Both the position numbers and the translations under genes were made by a program. From Streptomyces sp. AC558_RSS880 (GTDB lineage Bacteria; Actinomycetota; Actinomycetes; Streptomycetales; Streptomycetaceae), in assembly GCF_019049255.1 (NCBI RefSeq), contig NZ_JAGMUJ010000130.1, positions 281,906-345,905 of the forward strand: a stretch of DNA of 64,000 nucleotides, in the 5' to 3' direction. How positions within the stretch are numbered: the first letter of the stretch is position 1; each line of letters opens with the position of its first letter. Under the pieces are notes generated by a model. That model worked only from the letters and a program-made list of their open reading frames with translations. It had not been told where the DNA came from and searched no databases. Shown in pieces: positions 51,332-59,645 of the stretch.

Positions 51332-51683
51332 TGAGTACCTCCTCAAGGAGCGCGAGGTCGGGCCCGCGCCCGGCGACGTGTGCCGGGACGGGGTCACGGG
51401 CTTCGACCCGGCCCGCGTCCAGCAGGTCCGACAGCAGCACCGCGAGAATGTTGAACGGCAGCCCGAGGTGGGCGCCGAGTTCGGCGACCGAGAGCGGCTC
51501 ACGGCAGCGCCGGACGATCTCCTCGTGCTCGTGCTGCAGGCCCGGGACGGGGCCCGAGCGGGAGACGACGAGGGTCGCCACGTCGAGGCCGGCCGCCGAG
51601 CCGCCCGGTCCGCTGCGCCCTCCGGTGAGGACGTAGTAACGCTCGAGACCGGACGGGTCCGCCGGCCGGCGGGGAGCACTCAT
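51312..51683 (-). CDS. cvnC: Conservon DUF742 protein
   Basis: A 123-residue DUF742 protein. The pattern LERYYVLTGGR near the N-terminus and a winged-helix-like segment (CREPLSVAELGAHLGLPFNILAVLLSDLLDAG) are typical. ATG 51683 overlaps the cvnB stop as ATGA and has GGAGGAG upstream. It is the third gene of the operon; its biochemical role is not known. Confidence 0.9.
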   Translation of the reverse strand: MSAPRRPADPSGLERYYVLTGGRSGPGGSAAGLDVATLVVSRSGPVPGLQHEHEEIVRRCREPLSVAELGAHLGLPFNILAVLLSDLLDAGRVEARDPVPAHVAGRGPDLALLEEVLSGLERL

Positions 51684-52090
51684 CCAGAGTGCTCCTCCAG
51701 GCGCGGAGTGGTCCCGAGGAGCTCGCCCATTCTGCGGGCGAGGTCCCTCATCTGGTGTCCGAGCAGCCCCTGGTCCAGGCCCTCCCGGGCGAGGACGCCG
51801 AGGTAGGTCTCCACGCCGGCGCGGACCACGAAGAGGTGGCCGCCGTCGACCTCGATCATCGCCAGCCGCAGCTGTCCCGCGTAGGCGGGGAACTGCTCGG
51901 CGACCGGCTGGGCCAGGGCCTGCAGGCCGGCCACCACCGCCGCGAAGCGGTCGACGTCGTCGGGGTCGTCCGCCCCGTAGGAGGTGATGGCCTTGCCGTC
52001 GCTGGAGGCCACGAGGGCGAAGCGGATCTCCTGGATGCTCTCGACGAGGTCGCGGAGCGCCCAGCTCACGTCGGTTCCCTGCTGCGTCAT
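51680..52090 (-). CDS. cvnB: Conservon roadblock/LC7 protein
   Basis: A 136-residue roadblock/LC7 domain protein, the family of GTPase regulators. The fold is seen in LVESIQEIRFALVASSDGKAI and LRLAMIEVDGGHLFVVRAG. Such proteins control the GTP state or location of the partner GTPase (cvnD). ATG 52090 overlaps the cvnA stop as ATGA. Confidence 0.92.
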   Translation of the reverse strand: MTQQGTDVSWALRDLVESIQEIRFALVASSDGKAITSYGADDPDDVDRFAAVVAGLQALAQPVAEQFPAYAGQLRLAMIEVDGGHLFVVRAGVETYLGVLAREGLDQGLLGHQMRDLARRMGELLGTTPRLEEHSG

Positions 52091-53721
52091 GTGGTCTGGT
52101 CGCTCTCTTCGGTGCGGTGCTCGGTGGACTCACGTCCGGTGGGGGTGTCACGGTCGCCGGGCGTCCGGGGCGCCGGGTCGCCGGCGCGACCGGCGGTGGC
52201 GAAGGCGGCGAGGCCGGTGAAGGAGGCGTCCGGCGGTACGGCGGCCACGGCGGCGCCCGTCGTCGGCCCGGCCGGTGCGACGGGCCGCGGGGCGTCCGCG
52301 CCGGTCCGCCTGGAGCGGCGGCGGGGCAGTCCGCCGGGGGTGGTGTCGGCGGACTCGGCGGATTCGTCCGGGGCCGGTCCGACGGTGGCCGACGACGCCG
52401 GGCCGGGCTCGGCGGGGGTCTCCGCCGCGGTGGTCGCGGGCAGCGGGCTGAAGTACTTGTGCGGTACGACGACCACCACGGAGGTGCCGAGCCAGGGGGA
52501 GTCCGCGAAGGTGACGCGGATGCCGTAGCGGCGGGCGAGGATGCCGACGACCCGCAGACCGATGTTGGCGTCCTCGGTGATGCCGCCGATGCCCGCCCCG
52601 GGCGCGGTGCCCGCGAGGGCGTGTTCGGCCGCGCGCTTCTTCTCCTCGCTCAGGCCCTTGCCGGAGTCCTGGATCTCGATGCCGACGCCGTTGGGGACCT
52701 CGCGGCCGGAGACCACCACGGGTTCCGTGGGCGGCGAGTAGCGTGCCGCGTTGTCGAGCAGATGGGCGAAGATCAGCGTGAGGTGGTCCACCAGTCCGCC
52801 GTCCACGCCGAGTTCGGGGAGCCGGCTCAGTTGGACGCGGTGGAAGTCCTTGATCCGGCCGATGCCGCCGCGCACCACGCTCAGCAGCCGCTGCGGCTCC
52901 TGCCACTGCCTGCCGGGCCGGTCGGAACCGCCGAGGACGCCGATGCTGGCGGCCAGGCAGTCGGCGGGGCCGATCTCCTGGTCGAGTTCCATCAGCCCCC
53001 GGGCGACGGCGGGCAGCCGGCCGTGTTCGCCCTGCATCTCGTGGAGCCGGCCGCGGAGCTTGCTGGTCAGTACGTGGATGCGGTTGCCGATGCTGATGAC
53101 GGCCTGTTCGGCGGAGGTGGAGCGGTCGAACTCCTCCTCCAGGCCGATCAGTGCGGTGCGCAGCAGCTTGCGGAGTTCGGTCTGGAGGGCGGCGCCGACC
53201 TTCGCGCACTGGTTGACGCCCGGCAGCAGGTCGTCGATGGCGTCACCGGCGCGCAGCCGTCCGATCGCCTCCGGGAGCTGCTCGTCGGCGAGGCGGGCGA
53301 CCGCGGACAACTGGTGGGCCAGCTGCTCCCGCCGGGCCTCGGTCTCCTCGGCGAGCCGTGCCTCGTAGGTCCTGGCCTGTCCGGCCAGCCGCTCCTCGAA
53401 CTCCTGCTCCCTGGTGGTGCGTTCGGCGGTGAACCTCCGCTCCTGGTCCGCCATGTGCTGCTGCCACCGCCGGGTGTGCTCGGCCTGCGAGGCGCGGTGG
53501 GCGTCCTCCGCGCGCAGCAGCCGGATCCGGTACCGGAGCATGAGCCGTACGCACACGGAGCAGGCGGCCGTCGCGGCGGCGCCGAGGACGGCCGTGGCGA
53601 TCCGGTCCGAACTCATCGACGTGGCGGCGACCGTCCCGCCGCCGAGGCCGAACGGCATCAGCCACCAGCCGTGCCAGGCGACAGGGGCCCGCGCCGCCGG
53701 TGGCGGAGTGGCGAGTTCCAT
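52087..53721 (-). CDS. cvnA: Conservon sensor histidine kinase-like protein
   Basis: A 544-residue membrane protein with an N-terminal hydrophobic segment (about 15-55, WLMPFGLGGGTVAA and AVLGAAATAACSVCVRLML), a long coiled coil (about 65-150, Glu/Arg-rich), a nitrate-sensor-like dimerisation region and an HATPase_c domain (about 300-430, LIFAHLLDNAARYSPP, VGIEIQDSGKGLS, GITEDANIGLRVVGIL). The last 110 residues are Pro/Ala-rich and low-complexity. ATG 53721 is chosen because GAAGG lies six bases upstream; the open frame extends to 53787 with repeat-coded residues. First gene of the conservon. Confidence 0.88.
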   Translation of the reverse strand: MELATPPPAARAPVAWHGWWLMPFGLGGGTVAATSMSSDRIATAVLGAAATAACSVCVRLMLRYRIRLLRAEDAHRASQAEHTRRWQQHMADQERRFTAERTTREQEFEERLAGQARTYEARLAEETEARREQLAHQLSAVARLADEQLPEAIGRLRAGDAIDDLLPGVNQCAKVGAALQTELRKLLRTALIGLEEEFDRSTSAEQAVISIGNRIHVLTSKLRGRLHEMQGEHGRLPAVARGLMELDQEIGPADCLAASIGVLGGSDRPGRQWQEPQRLLSVVRGGIGRIKDFHRVQLSRLPELGVDGGLVDHLTLIFAHLLDNAARYSPPTEPVVVSGREVPNGVGIEIQDSGKGLSEEKKRAAEHALAGTAPGAGIGGITEDANIGLRVVGILARRYGIRVTFADSPWLGTSVVVVVPHKYFSPLPATTAAETPAEPGPASSATVGPAPDESAESADTTPGGLPRRRSRRTGADAPRPVAPAGPTTGAAVAAVPPDASFTGLAAFATAGRAGDPAPRTPGDRDTPTGRESTEHRTEESDQTT

Positions 53722-53740
53722 CTGCATCCTTCGAAGCAAC

Positions 53741-53770
53741 ATGGGGGGGTGTGCAATGGGGGGGTGTGCG
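53741..53770. repeat. Two tandem 15-bp units with G7 runs in the cvnA leader
   Basis: ATGGGGGGGTGTGCA (53741-53755) is followed by ATGGGGGGGTGTGCG (53756-53770). The repeats lie 20-50 bases upstream of the cvnA ATG and contain seven-base G runs (C runs in the transcript), which are prone to slippage. Confidence 0.6.
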
Positions 53771-53944
53771 ACGGGGACCGCCCTCATGCGTACGCACCAC
53801 GAAGCGACCCGTCGCGATGTCGGTCAACTCGCGGCGCTGGCAAGGAGCTTATCGGGTCGGCAGCCCTGTGGATCAAGTCCGGCCGCTGCCTGAAGTGAGG
53901 GTTCTGTCACGCTCCGACGAGGACTTCCGGGACCGACCGACCGG

Positions 53945-53981
53945 TTCGAAAGAACTCGGTCGCAATTCGAAGACATATGTC
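53945..53981. promoter_or_regulatory. TTCGAA pair and GACATATGTC palindrome between cvnA and the STAS gene
   Basis: TTCGAA occurs at 53945-53950 and 53966-53971, 21 bp apart, followed by the palindrome GACATATGTC (53972-53981). This AT-rich island lies in the 366-bp region (53722-54087) separating the two divergent genes, of which the rest shows only the tandem G-repeats. Confidence 0.35.
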
Positions 53982-54087
53982 AATCGAACATGCTCAAATG
54001 CACTCGACCGAAGGTAACTTGCAAGGAGGGGACCGGTGTTGGGACCGGTCCGCTCCCCGTTGCACGGAGCAGGCTGGAGGCGATGAC

Positions 54088-54471
54088 GTGGTGCGGTACG
54101 AACCTGCACCGCTGACCCGGCACCTGCGCGTCCGCCACGACCGGGGACACACGGTGCTGGAGTTCCGCGGTGAGATCGACATCGCCGCGGCCGCGGAGAT
54201 CGCCCCGCACCTGGACATGGCGACCGCCGAACCGGACGCCCGGATCGTGATCGACCTGACCCACGTCGAGTTCTTCGACCTCTCCGGGCTGCGCCTGCTG
54301 TACCGGGCCCGGCAGCGGATCACGGACGGCCCCGGCCGGCTGCGCCTCGTGTGCACCCACCCGCTGACCCTGCGCATGCTGCGGATCACCGGCACGTCCC
54401 GTCTGCTGCCGCCGTGGCCGACCCTGGACGCGGCCCTGGAACAGCCGGGGACCGCCTCCGGCCCACTCTGA
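54088..54471 (+). CDS. STAS-domain anti-anti-sigma factor
   Basis: A 127-residue STAS domain protein. The core VLEFRGEIDIAAAAEI, RIVIDLTHVEFFDLSGLRLLYRA fits RsbV/SpoIIAA; the phosphorylatable Ser is the Ser of DLSG. It would bind and release a partner sigma factor from an anti-sigma kinase, depending on dephosphorylation by SpoIIE-type phosphatases such as the three in this window. GTG 54088 with GGAGG eight bases upstream is preferred; ATG 53977 would extend it into AT-rich promoter sequence. Confidence 0.85.
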   Translation: MVRYEPAPLTRHLRVRHDRGHTVLEFRGEIDIAAAAEIAPHLDMATAEPDARIVIDLTHVEFFDLSGLRLLYRARQRITDGPGRLRLVCTHPLTLRMLRITGTSRLLPPWPTLDAALEQPGTASGPL

Positions 54472-54601
54472 CCACCGGGGCCGCGACCCGACGCCCACCG
54501 TGCGCCCCTCCGTGCTCCCGGTGCGGTCGCCCGTTCCTCGACTTCCTTGTCTGTCCCGGGAACTGAGGGGCATGCGGTCAGGAGGAAGGAGGGCCGTCGC
54601 C

Positions 54602-55264
54602 ATGACGACTCCCGTGAAGGGACCGATCACGCGCGTACCCGGATGGGTGAAGGCGCTCGGCGCGGTGGTGCTGCTGCTCGTCGTGCTGTTCGCCGGGCTC
54701 CGGCTGAGCGTGCTGCCGGGCCTGAAGGACCTGTTCGGCACGGAGACCGAGGACCGCTCCGGACCCGCGCTCCTGGAGTCCGTCCAGGACATCAGCCGCT
54801 ACGACGCCGCCTCGGGCAACTTCCAGGTGGTGGTGGACCTGGAGAAGGACACGAAGTTCCTGCCGGACGCCGTCCGCGGCAGCCGCACGCTGTACGTGGG
54901 CGCGGGCACCGTCGACGCCTACGTCGACCTCGGGAAGCTGGACGAGGACGACGTACGGGTCGACGACGACCGTACGTCCGCCACGCTGCGGCTGCCCCAC
55001 GCCCGCCTGGACAAGCCGGCCCTGGACCCCGAGCGCTCCTACGCCGTGTCCAAGCAGCGCGGGCTGTTCGACCGGCTCGGCGACCTCTTCTCGGACAACC
55101 CGGGCAGTGAACAGGCCGTCCAGAAGCTCGCCGTGCGGCACATCGGCGACGCGGCGAAGGAGAGCGGACTCATCGCCCGGGCCGAGACCAACACCACGGA
55201 GATGCTCGAAGGGCTGCTGCGCTCCCTGGGGTTCGAGGAGGTGCGGGTCGGCTACGGCGACTGA
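54602..55264 (+). CDS. DUF4230 membrane-anchored protein
   Basis: A 220-residue protein with one N-terminal membrane helix (VKALGAVVLLLVVLFAGLRL) and an exported DUF4230 domain (LESVQDISRYDAASGNFQVV, RTLYVGAGTVDAYVDLGKL, IARAETNTTEMLEGLLRSLGF). Function unknown; relatives occur in many actinobacteria and firmicutes. ATG 54602 has GGAGGG upstream. It is followed by the VanZ-like gene after 59 bp, probably on one transcript. Confidence 0.85.
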   Translation: MTTPVKGPITRVPGWVKALGAVVLLLVVLFAGLRLSVLPGLKDLFGTETEDRSGPALLESVQDISRYDAASGNFQVVVDLEKDTKFLPDAVRGSRTLYVGAGTVDAYVDLGKLDEDDVRVDDDRTSATLRLPHARLDKPALDPERSYAVSKQRGLFDRLGDLFSDNPGSEQAVQKLAVRHIGDAAKESGLIARAETNTTEMLEGLLRSLGFEEVRVGYGD

Positions 55265-55323
55265 CCCGCACAGCCGGGGGTAACCGGCGTATCACACAAG
55301 GAAGTTGACCACTGGAGGACCGA

Positions 55324-55872
55324 ATGGCCCGCGCCGTCCCACGTCCGCGCTCCCTGCTCCACCGGCGTCCGCGACCGTCCGGGCGCGGCACCGCAAAGGA
55401 CGGTCCGGGGCGGCGCCCGCTGCCGCTGCTCCCGCGGTTGCTGGCGATGCTGTGCGCCTTCGTGTTCATGGTCGCCTTCGCCGCGGTCCTGGCCCGGCTC
55501 ACCCTGCACCCCTCCCCCGCCTCGGAGGCGCTGACCCACACCAATCTGCGTCCGGGCCGCTCGCTGCGGGCCTATCTGGACCAGCCCGCGCTGCGTGACG
55601 CCGTGCGTCAGATCGGCGGCAACATCCTGCTCGGCGTGCCCTTCGGCGTGCTCGCGCCGGTCGTCGCACCGCGCACGCGCGGGTTCCTGCGGGTGCTGGT
55701 GCTGACGGCCGTCGTGATGCTGCTGGTGGAGTTCGCGCAGGGCGCCCTGGTGACCGGACGCGCCTTCGACATCGACGACGTCATCCTGAACACCGGCGGG
55801 GCGCTGCTCGGATACCTGCTCGTGGGCCGCCGCCTGAGCCGCGCCGTGCACGCGCGCCGCCCGAAGCCCTGA
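55324..55872 (+). CDS. VanZ-like membrane protein
   Basis: A 182-residue integral membrane protein of the VanZ family. The diagnostic stretches are AVRQIGGNILLGVPFGVLAP and VEFAQGALVTGRAFDIDDV, which are followed by ILNTGGALLGYLLVG. VanZ relatives are linked with teicoplanin susceptibility and cell-envelope stress, but this one has no van genes nearby. ATG 55324 has GGAGG upstream. Confidence 0.88.
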   Translation: MARAVPRPRSLLHRRPRPSGRGTAKDGPGRRPLPLLPRLLAMLCAFVFMVAFAAVLARLTLHPSPASEALTHTNLRPGRSLRAYLDQPALRDAVRQIGGNILLGVPFGVLAPVVAPRTRGFLRVLVLTAVVMLLVEFAQGALVTGRAFDIDDVILNTGGALLGYLLVGRRLSRAVHARRPKP

Positions 55873-55899
55873 CTCCCTGAGGCGTCCCTCCTCCAGGGG

Positions 55900-56163
55900 T
55901 CAGGGCCGCTCGTGCGCGCGTGGGGCCCCGCGCAGGGTCCAGGTGAACTTGTCGCCGCCCACCCAGCGGACCACGTCCGGGTCGTCCAGGTCGTGGACCG
56001 TGATCCCGAACGCGGCGGCGGCGTGCAGCACGTCGGTGACGGTCTTCGCCTCGCCGACCACCTGTCCGTCGATCTCCACGATCCGGAACGGCGGAGTCCC
56101 GGGCTGTACCCCGAGCACCATGATCCGCGGATGCGACATGTACGGGCTCGCGCTTTCGGTCAT
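55900..56163 (-). CDS. Small conserved hypothetical protein
   Basis: An 87-residue protein of mixed alpha/beta composition (RIMVLGVQPGTPPFRIVEIDG, GITVHDLDDPDVVRWVGGDKF). I know no domain. It looks like a real gene from codon bias, and lies between the VanZ and SDR genes. ATG 56163 is used; ATG 56139 (MSHPRIM) is an alternative, and neither has a good ribosome site. Confidence 0.6.
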   Translation of the reverse strand: MTESASPYMSHPRIMVLGVQPGTPPFRIVEIDGQVVGEAKTVTDVLHAAAAFGITVHDLDDPDVVRWVGGDKFTWTLRGAPRAHERP

Positions 56164-56217
56164 GCATCGAGGGTAGAGCGCGAACGGTGCGAACGCGGCG
56201 TGCGGGCGCGCCCGCGT

Positions 56218-57027
56218 TCAGGGCCGCCGCCAGTCGTCGCCCGTCAGGTGCGACCCGGCCTGCGGACCCATCCGGAGCATTCCGCCGTCCACGCTCCAGG
56301 AGGCACCGGTGACGTAGGAGGCGTCGGGTCCGGCGAGGAAGGCGATGACCGCGGCGACCTCACGGGCGTCGCCGGGCCGTCCGAGAGGGACACCGGGGCG
56401 GCTCTCGGTGTGCGGGTCGGTGTCCTCCTGGCCGGTCATGGGCGTGGCGATCTCGCCGGGTGCGACCGCGTTGACGGTGATGCCGTGCTCGGCGAGCTCC
56501 AGCGCCATCACCTGGGTGAGCAGCCCGAGGCCGCCCTTGGCGGCGCAGTACGGCGCGGCGCCCACGCGGGGCTGGTGCTCGTGCACGGACGTCACGTTGA
56601 CGATGCGGCCCCCGTCGCCCTGCCGGATCATGTGCCGCGCCGCCTTCTGCCCGCACAGGAACGGGCCGATCAGATCCACGTCGAGCACTTCGCGCACCTT
56701 CGACAGCTCCAGGTCCAGGAAGGGCGTCATCGTGCCCGTGCCGGCGTTGTTGACCAGCACGTCGACACGGCCCAGACGGTCGCACAGCTCGTCGACGGTG
56801 TCCGCGGCGGCGGGCAGCCGGGTGAGGTCCAGGTGCGCCACCTCGGCCCGCCGCCCGTGCGCCCGGCACTCCCGCGCCGTCTCCTCGGCGCCCTCGCGGT
56901 CGCCGTGCCAGGTGATGCCCACGTCCATGCCCGCGGCGGCCAGGCGTACGGCGGTGGCCCGGCCGATGCCGGAGTCCGCGCCGGTGATCACGGCGACCTT
57001 GCTGCTCGGGGTGGCGGGGACGGACAT
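56218..57027 (-). CDS. Short-chain dehydrogenase/reductase (SDR)
   Basis: A 269-residue classical SDR. NAD(P) motif TGADSGIGRATA, NNAG in LVNNAGTGT, catalytic Ser in VNVTSVHEHQ, Tyr-x3-Lys in APYCAAKGG, and the terminal VTGASWSVDGGM. It resembles glucose-1-dehydrogenase-like and 3-oxoacyl-ACP-reductase-like actinobacterial SDRs; the substrate is unknown. ATG 57027 has AGGAGG upstream, so the much longer upstream frame is not part of it. Confidence 0.9.
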   Translation of the reverse strand: MSVPATPSSKVAVITGADSGIGRATAVRLAAAGMDVGITWHGDREGAEETARECRAHGRRAEVAHLDLTRLPAAADTVDELCDRLGRVDVLVNNAGTGTMTPFLDLELSKVREVLDVDLIGPFLCGQKAARHMIRQGDGGRIVNVTSVHEHQPRVGAAPYCAAKGGLGLLTQVMALELAEHGITVNAVAPGEIATPMTGQEDTDPHTESRPGVPLGRPGDAREVAAVIAFLAGPDASYVTGASWSVDGGMLRMGPQAGSHLTGDDWRRP

Positions 57028-57348
57028 GCGGGCCTCCTGGTCGGCGACGGCGGGTGCGAGGCATCGCAGTACCCCGGCACGCGCGGGGCCAACCTCCGCG
57101 TCCGCCGTACGGCCGTACGCGCCCCGGGGAACCCCGGAGCGAGGACGGCCCACCGGACGGCGGCCGCGTGGCGCGACCCGCGCTCCGACGTCCTCGGGCA
57201 CCGCGCCGGAGCACCGGGTGCCGTCTGGCCGGGTGGTCACCGCCCGGTCCGTGGACGAGCCGCCGGCGTGGCCCCGGAGCGGAAGGCGCCCTCCGGAGTG
57301 GCGGACGGCCGGGGTGGTACCCGTACCGCTCCCGAGGAAGGAGCGCGT
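57028..57348. other. 321-bp divergent region with a 14-bp palindrome
   Basis: No gene seen. CGTACGGCCGTACG (57106-57119) is a perfect palindrome about 80 bp before the SDR start and 230 bp before the HAD start, a possible operator. The rest is GC-rich without clear promoter boxes. Confidence 0.35.
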
Positions 57349-58005
57349 ATGGAACGGGCGGCCGTGTTCGACGTCGACGGCACTCTGGTCGACACCAACC
57401 ACCTGCATGTGACGGCCTGGTGGGAGGCCTTCCGGCAGGCGGGCCACCGGGTGCCGATGCACGCCGTCCACCGGGCCGTGGGGCTGCCCTCCTCCGGTCT
57501 GGTCGCCCATCTGCTGGGCGAGGACCGGGACACCGGCCGCGACGACGAGCTGAGCGCGGCGCACAAGGCGCTGTACGGGCAGTACTTCGACCGGCTGCCC
57601 GCGCTGCCGGACGCCGGCCGGCTGCTGGAGCGGCTGCACCGGGACGGCTGGACGGTGGTGCTCGCCACCTCGGCGGGCGGTGCCGAGCTGAGCGCGCTGC
57701 GCCGGGCGATCGACGCGGACGAGGCGATCGGCGCGACGGCGAGCGCCGACGACGTGGCGGAGGGCAAGCCCGCGCCGGAGCCCGTCGAGCACGCCCTGGA
57801 GCTGGCCGGGGTGCCCGCGGAGCGGGCGGTGTTCGTCGGTGACACGGTGTGGGACATGCGGGCGGGCAGCCGTGCCGGTGTGCGCTGCGTGGGCGTGCTG
57901 TGCGGCGGCATTCCGCGCGCCGACCTGGAGGAGGCCGGCGCGGACGCGGTCTACGACGACCCGGCCCATCTGCTGGCGTCGCTGCCGGACAGTCCCCTGG
58001 CATGA
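57349..58005 (+). CDS. HAD-superfamily phosphatase
   Basis: A 218-residue haloacid-dehalogenase-like hydrolase. Motif I FDVDGTLVD (nucleophile Asp), motif II Ser in VLATSAGG, motif III Lys in EGKPAPEP and motif IV FVGDTVWDM are all present, with a small helical cap after motif I. It resembles beta-phosphoglucomutase/phosphoglycolate-phosphatase-type sugar phosphatases. ATG 57349 has GAGGAAGGAG upstream. Confidence 0.88.
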   Translation: MERAAVFDVDGTLVDTNHLHVTAWWEAFRQAGHRVPMHAVHRAVGLPSSGLVAHLLGEDRDTGRDDELSAAHKALYGQYFDRLPALPDAGRLLERLHRDGWTVVLATSAGGAELSALRRAIDADEAIGATASADDVAEGKPAPEPVEHALELAGVPAERAVFVGDTVWDMRAGSRAGVRCVGVLCGGIPRADLEEAGADAVYDDPAHLLASLPDSPLA

Positions 58006-58035
58006 GGTCCCCCGGGGCCGGGATACCCGCGGGGC

Positions 58036-59250
58036 ATGACGTGCGTACGGGAAGAGAGCGGGCAGGGTGACGCCGTGGGGCGGACGGCTCCGGTGGCGCG
58101 GGTGCGGGACGCCGTGCGGTGGGACGTGCGGTCCGTCGGCCGGGCGGCGCGGGCCGCGTGGCGGGGGCCGGGACGGGAGCGGGATCTGCTCGTCCAGTCG
58201 CTGAAGGCCGCCGCGGCGGCGCTGCTGGCCTGGCTGCTGGCGCAGGTGTGGCTCGGCGACCCGATGGCCCTGATGGCGCCCTGGGTGGCACTGGTCCTGG
58301 TGCAGGCCACCGTCTACAGCTCGCTGGTGCAGGCGGCGCGGCAGTTCACGGCGATCTGCGTGGGAGCCCTCGTGGCATCGGGGGCGCAGGCGGTCACCGG
58401 CGACACCACGGGCGCCCTGGCACTGTCCGTGCCGGTGCTGATGCTGCTGTCGAACTGGCCGCGCTTCGGCGACCAGGGCGTCTACGCCGCCACCACGGCC
58501 GTCTTCACGATCGCCACGGGAACGGTGAGCGCGGTCGCCGTCGGGCACCGGCTGGGGCAGGCGGCGCTCGGCGCGGTCATCGGCATCGCCGTCAACGCGC
58601 TGGTCCTGCCGCCGATCCATCTGCGGGACGTACGGGAGAACCTGGCGGCGCTCGCCCGCGAGGCGGGTGACGTGCTGCACGCCGTCGCCGGGGATCTGCG
58701 CGGGGGCGAGTGGGACGCGCAGACCGCCGCGGGCCGGCTCGGTGCCGCGGCGCGGCTGCAGGACCGTCTGGAGGCGCTGCGCTCGGCCCGCGACTGGAGC
58801 AGGGAGAGCCTGCGGCTGACCTCGGGCGCCCTGCGCGCCCTGTACCGGGCGCCGACGGCGGCGCTGCCGCCGGAGGAGGAGGACGAGCGGTTCAGCCGCG
58901 TCACCGGACACGTCACGGCGCTGACCCGCACGCTCGCGGTGGCCGCCGACGAGGACCGTACGCCCGCCGCTCCGGACGCCGCGGTGCTGAGCTGCTACGC
59001 GGAACTGCTGGAGCTGATCGGCGACGCCTGCCACGCGGAGGCCGACCGGCTGCCGACCGGTGGCACGCGCGTGGACGCCCTCCTGGACGAGCGGACCGAG
59101 GCGGTGATGCGGGACCTGCACGGAAAACTCCAGGACGGGCTGCGCGAACAGGCCGGACGGGGCGCCGCGCGGACGGCCGTCCTGGGCACGCTGGTGCTCC
59201 AGGCCGAGAACCTCTGGGCCGAACTCGACGGCGGTGCCCGGGGCCGGTGA
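58036..59250 (+). CDS. FUSC/aromatic acid exporter-family membrane protein
   Basis: A 404-residue protein with an N-terminal domain of about six helices (LLVQSLKAAAAALLAWLLAQ, MALMAPWVALVLVQATVYSS, LALSVPVLMLLSNWPRFGD) and a long cytoplasmic helical domain, as in the FUSC/ArAE family of aromatic acid exporters and surface-polymer modifiers. The substrate is unknown. Start is ATG 58036 or GTG 58075; the latter has a better ribosome site (GGGCAGGGTGA) but no family reason decides. Confidence 0.8.
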   Translation: MTCVREESGQGDAVGRTAPVARVRDAVRWDVRSVGRAARAAWRGPGRERDLLVQSLKAAAAALLAWLLAQVWLGDPMALMAPWVALVLVQATVYSSLVQAARQFTAICVGALVASGAQAVTGDTTGALALSVPVLMLLSNWPRFGDQGVYAATTAVFTIATGTVSAVAVGHRLGQAALGAVIGIAVNALVLPPIHLRDVRENLAALAREAGDVLHAVAGDLRGGEWDAQTAAGRLGAAARLQDRLEALRSARDWSRESLRLTSGALRALYRAPTAALPPEEEDERFSRVTGHVTALTRTLAVAADEDRTPAAPDAAVLSCYAELLELIGDACHAEADRLPTGGTRVDALLDERTEAVMRDLHGKLQDGLREQAGRGAARTAVLGTLVLQAENLWAELDGGARGR

Positions 59251-59357
59251 CACACGTCACGCCCACAAACGGCCGGACGCGGAACACCCGGAGGTGGTTC
59301 TCCGTTGAACCGATCGTGGGTGCGGACGGGACAGTGTCCCCGGGCCTCATCATCCGC

Positions 59358-59391
59358 CCACAGGGACGATCGTTCGGCTGAAGCCCTGTGG
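59358..59391 (+). terminator. Hairpin in the gap after the FUSC gene
   Basis: CCACAGGG (59358-59365) and CCCTGTGG (59384-59391) form a perfect eight-pair stem; GGGACA-G-TGTCCC (59328-59340) lies just before. They sit in the 395-bp region 59251-59645, which otherwise contains no convincing gene. They may end the FUSC transcript. Confidence 0.4.
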
Positions 59392-59645
59392 AGCCTTTCG
59401 CCGAGAGGCGACCGCCGTCCGCGCCCACCACCGAGCCGCCCCGGCCGTGATTCCCCCGTCGCGGTCGGGGCTTCCCTTTTGCCCCGCTCCGGGCGTCGCT
59501 CGGCTTCGAGAGCGCTCCCCTTCGTGGTGTGCCGGACATGAGCGACGACAGCGGCGCACAGCTCGGCCCGCCGACGGGCGTGCACGCCTTCGGCTGAGGG
59601 GTACTCGGCCGGCCCGCGGAGCAGCCGGCCGAGAGGAGCGGGAAG

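Noticed and set aside
59507..59520. Second CebR-like site (GAGAGCGCTCCCC)
   Set aside because: Only 11 of 14 positions match and the nearby epimerase is not a cellulose gene.
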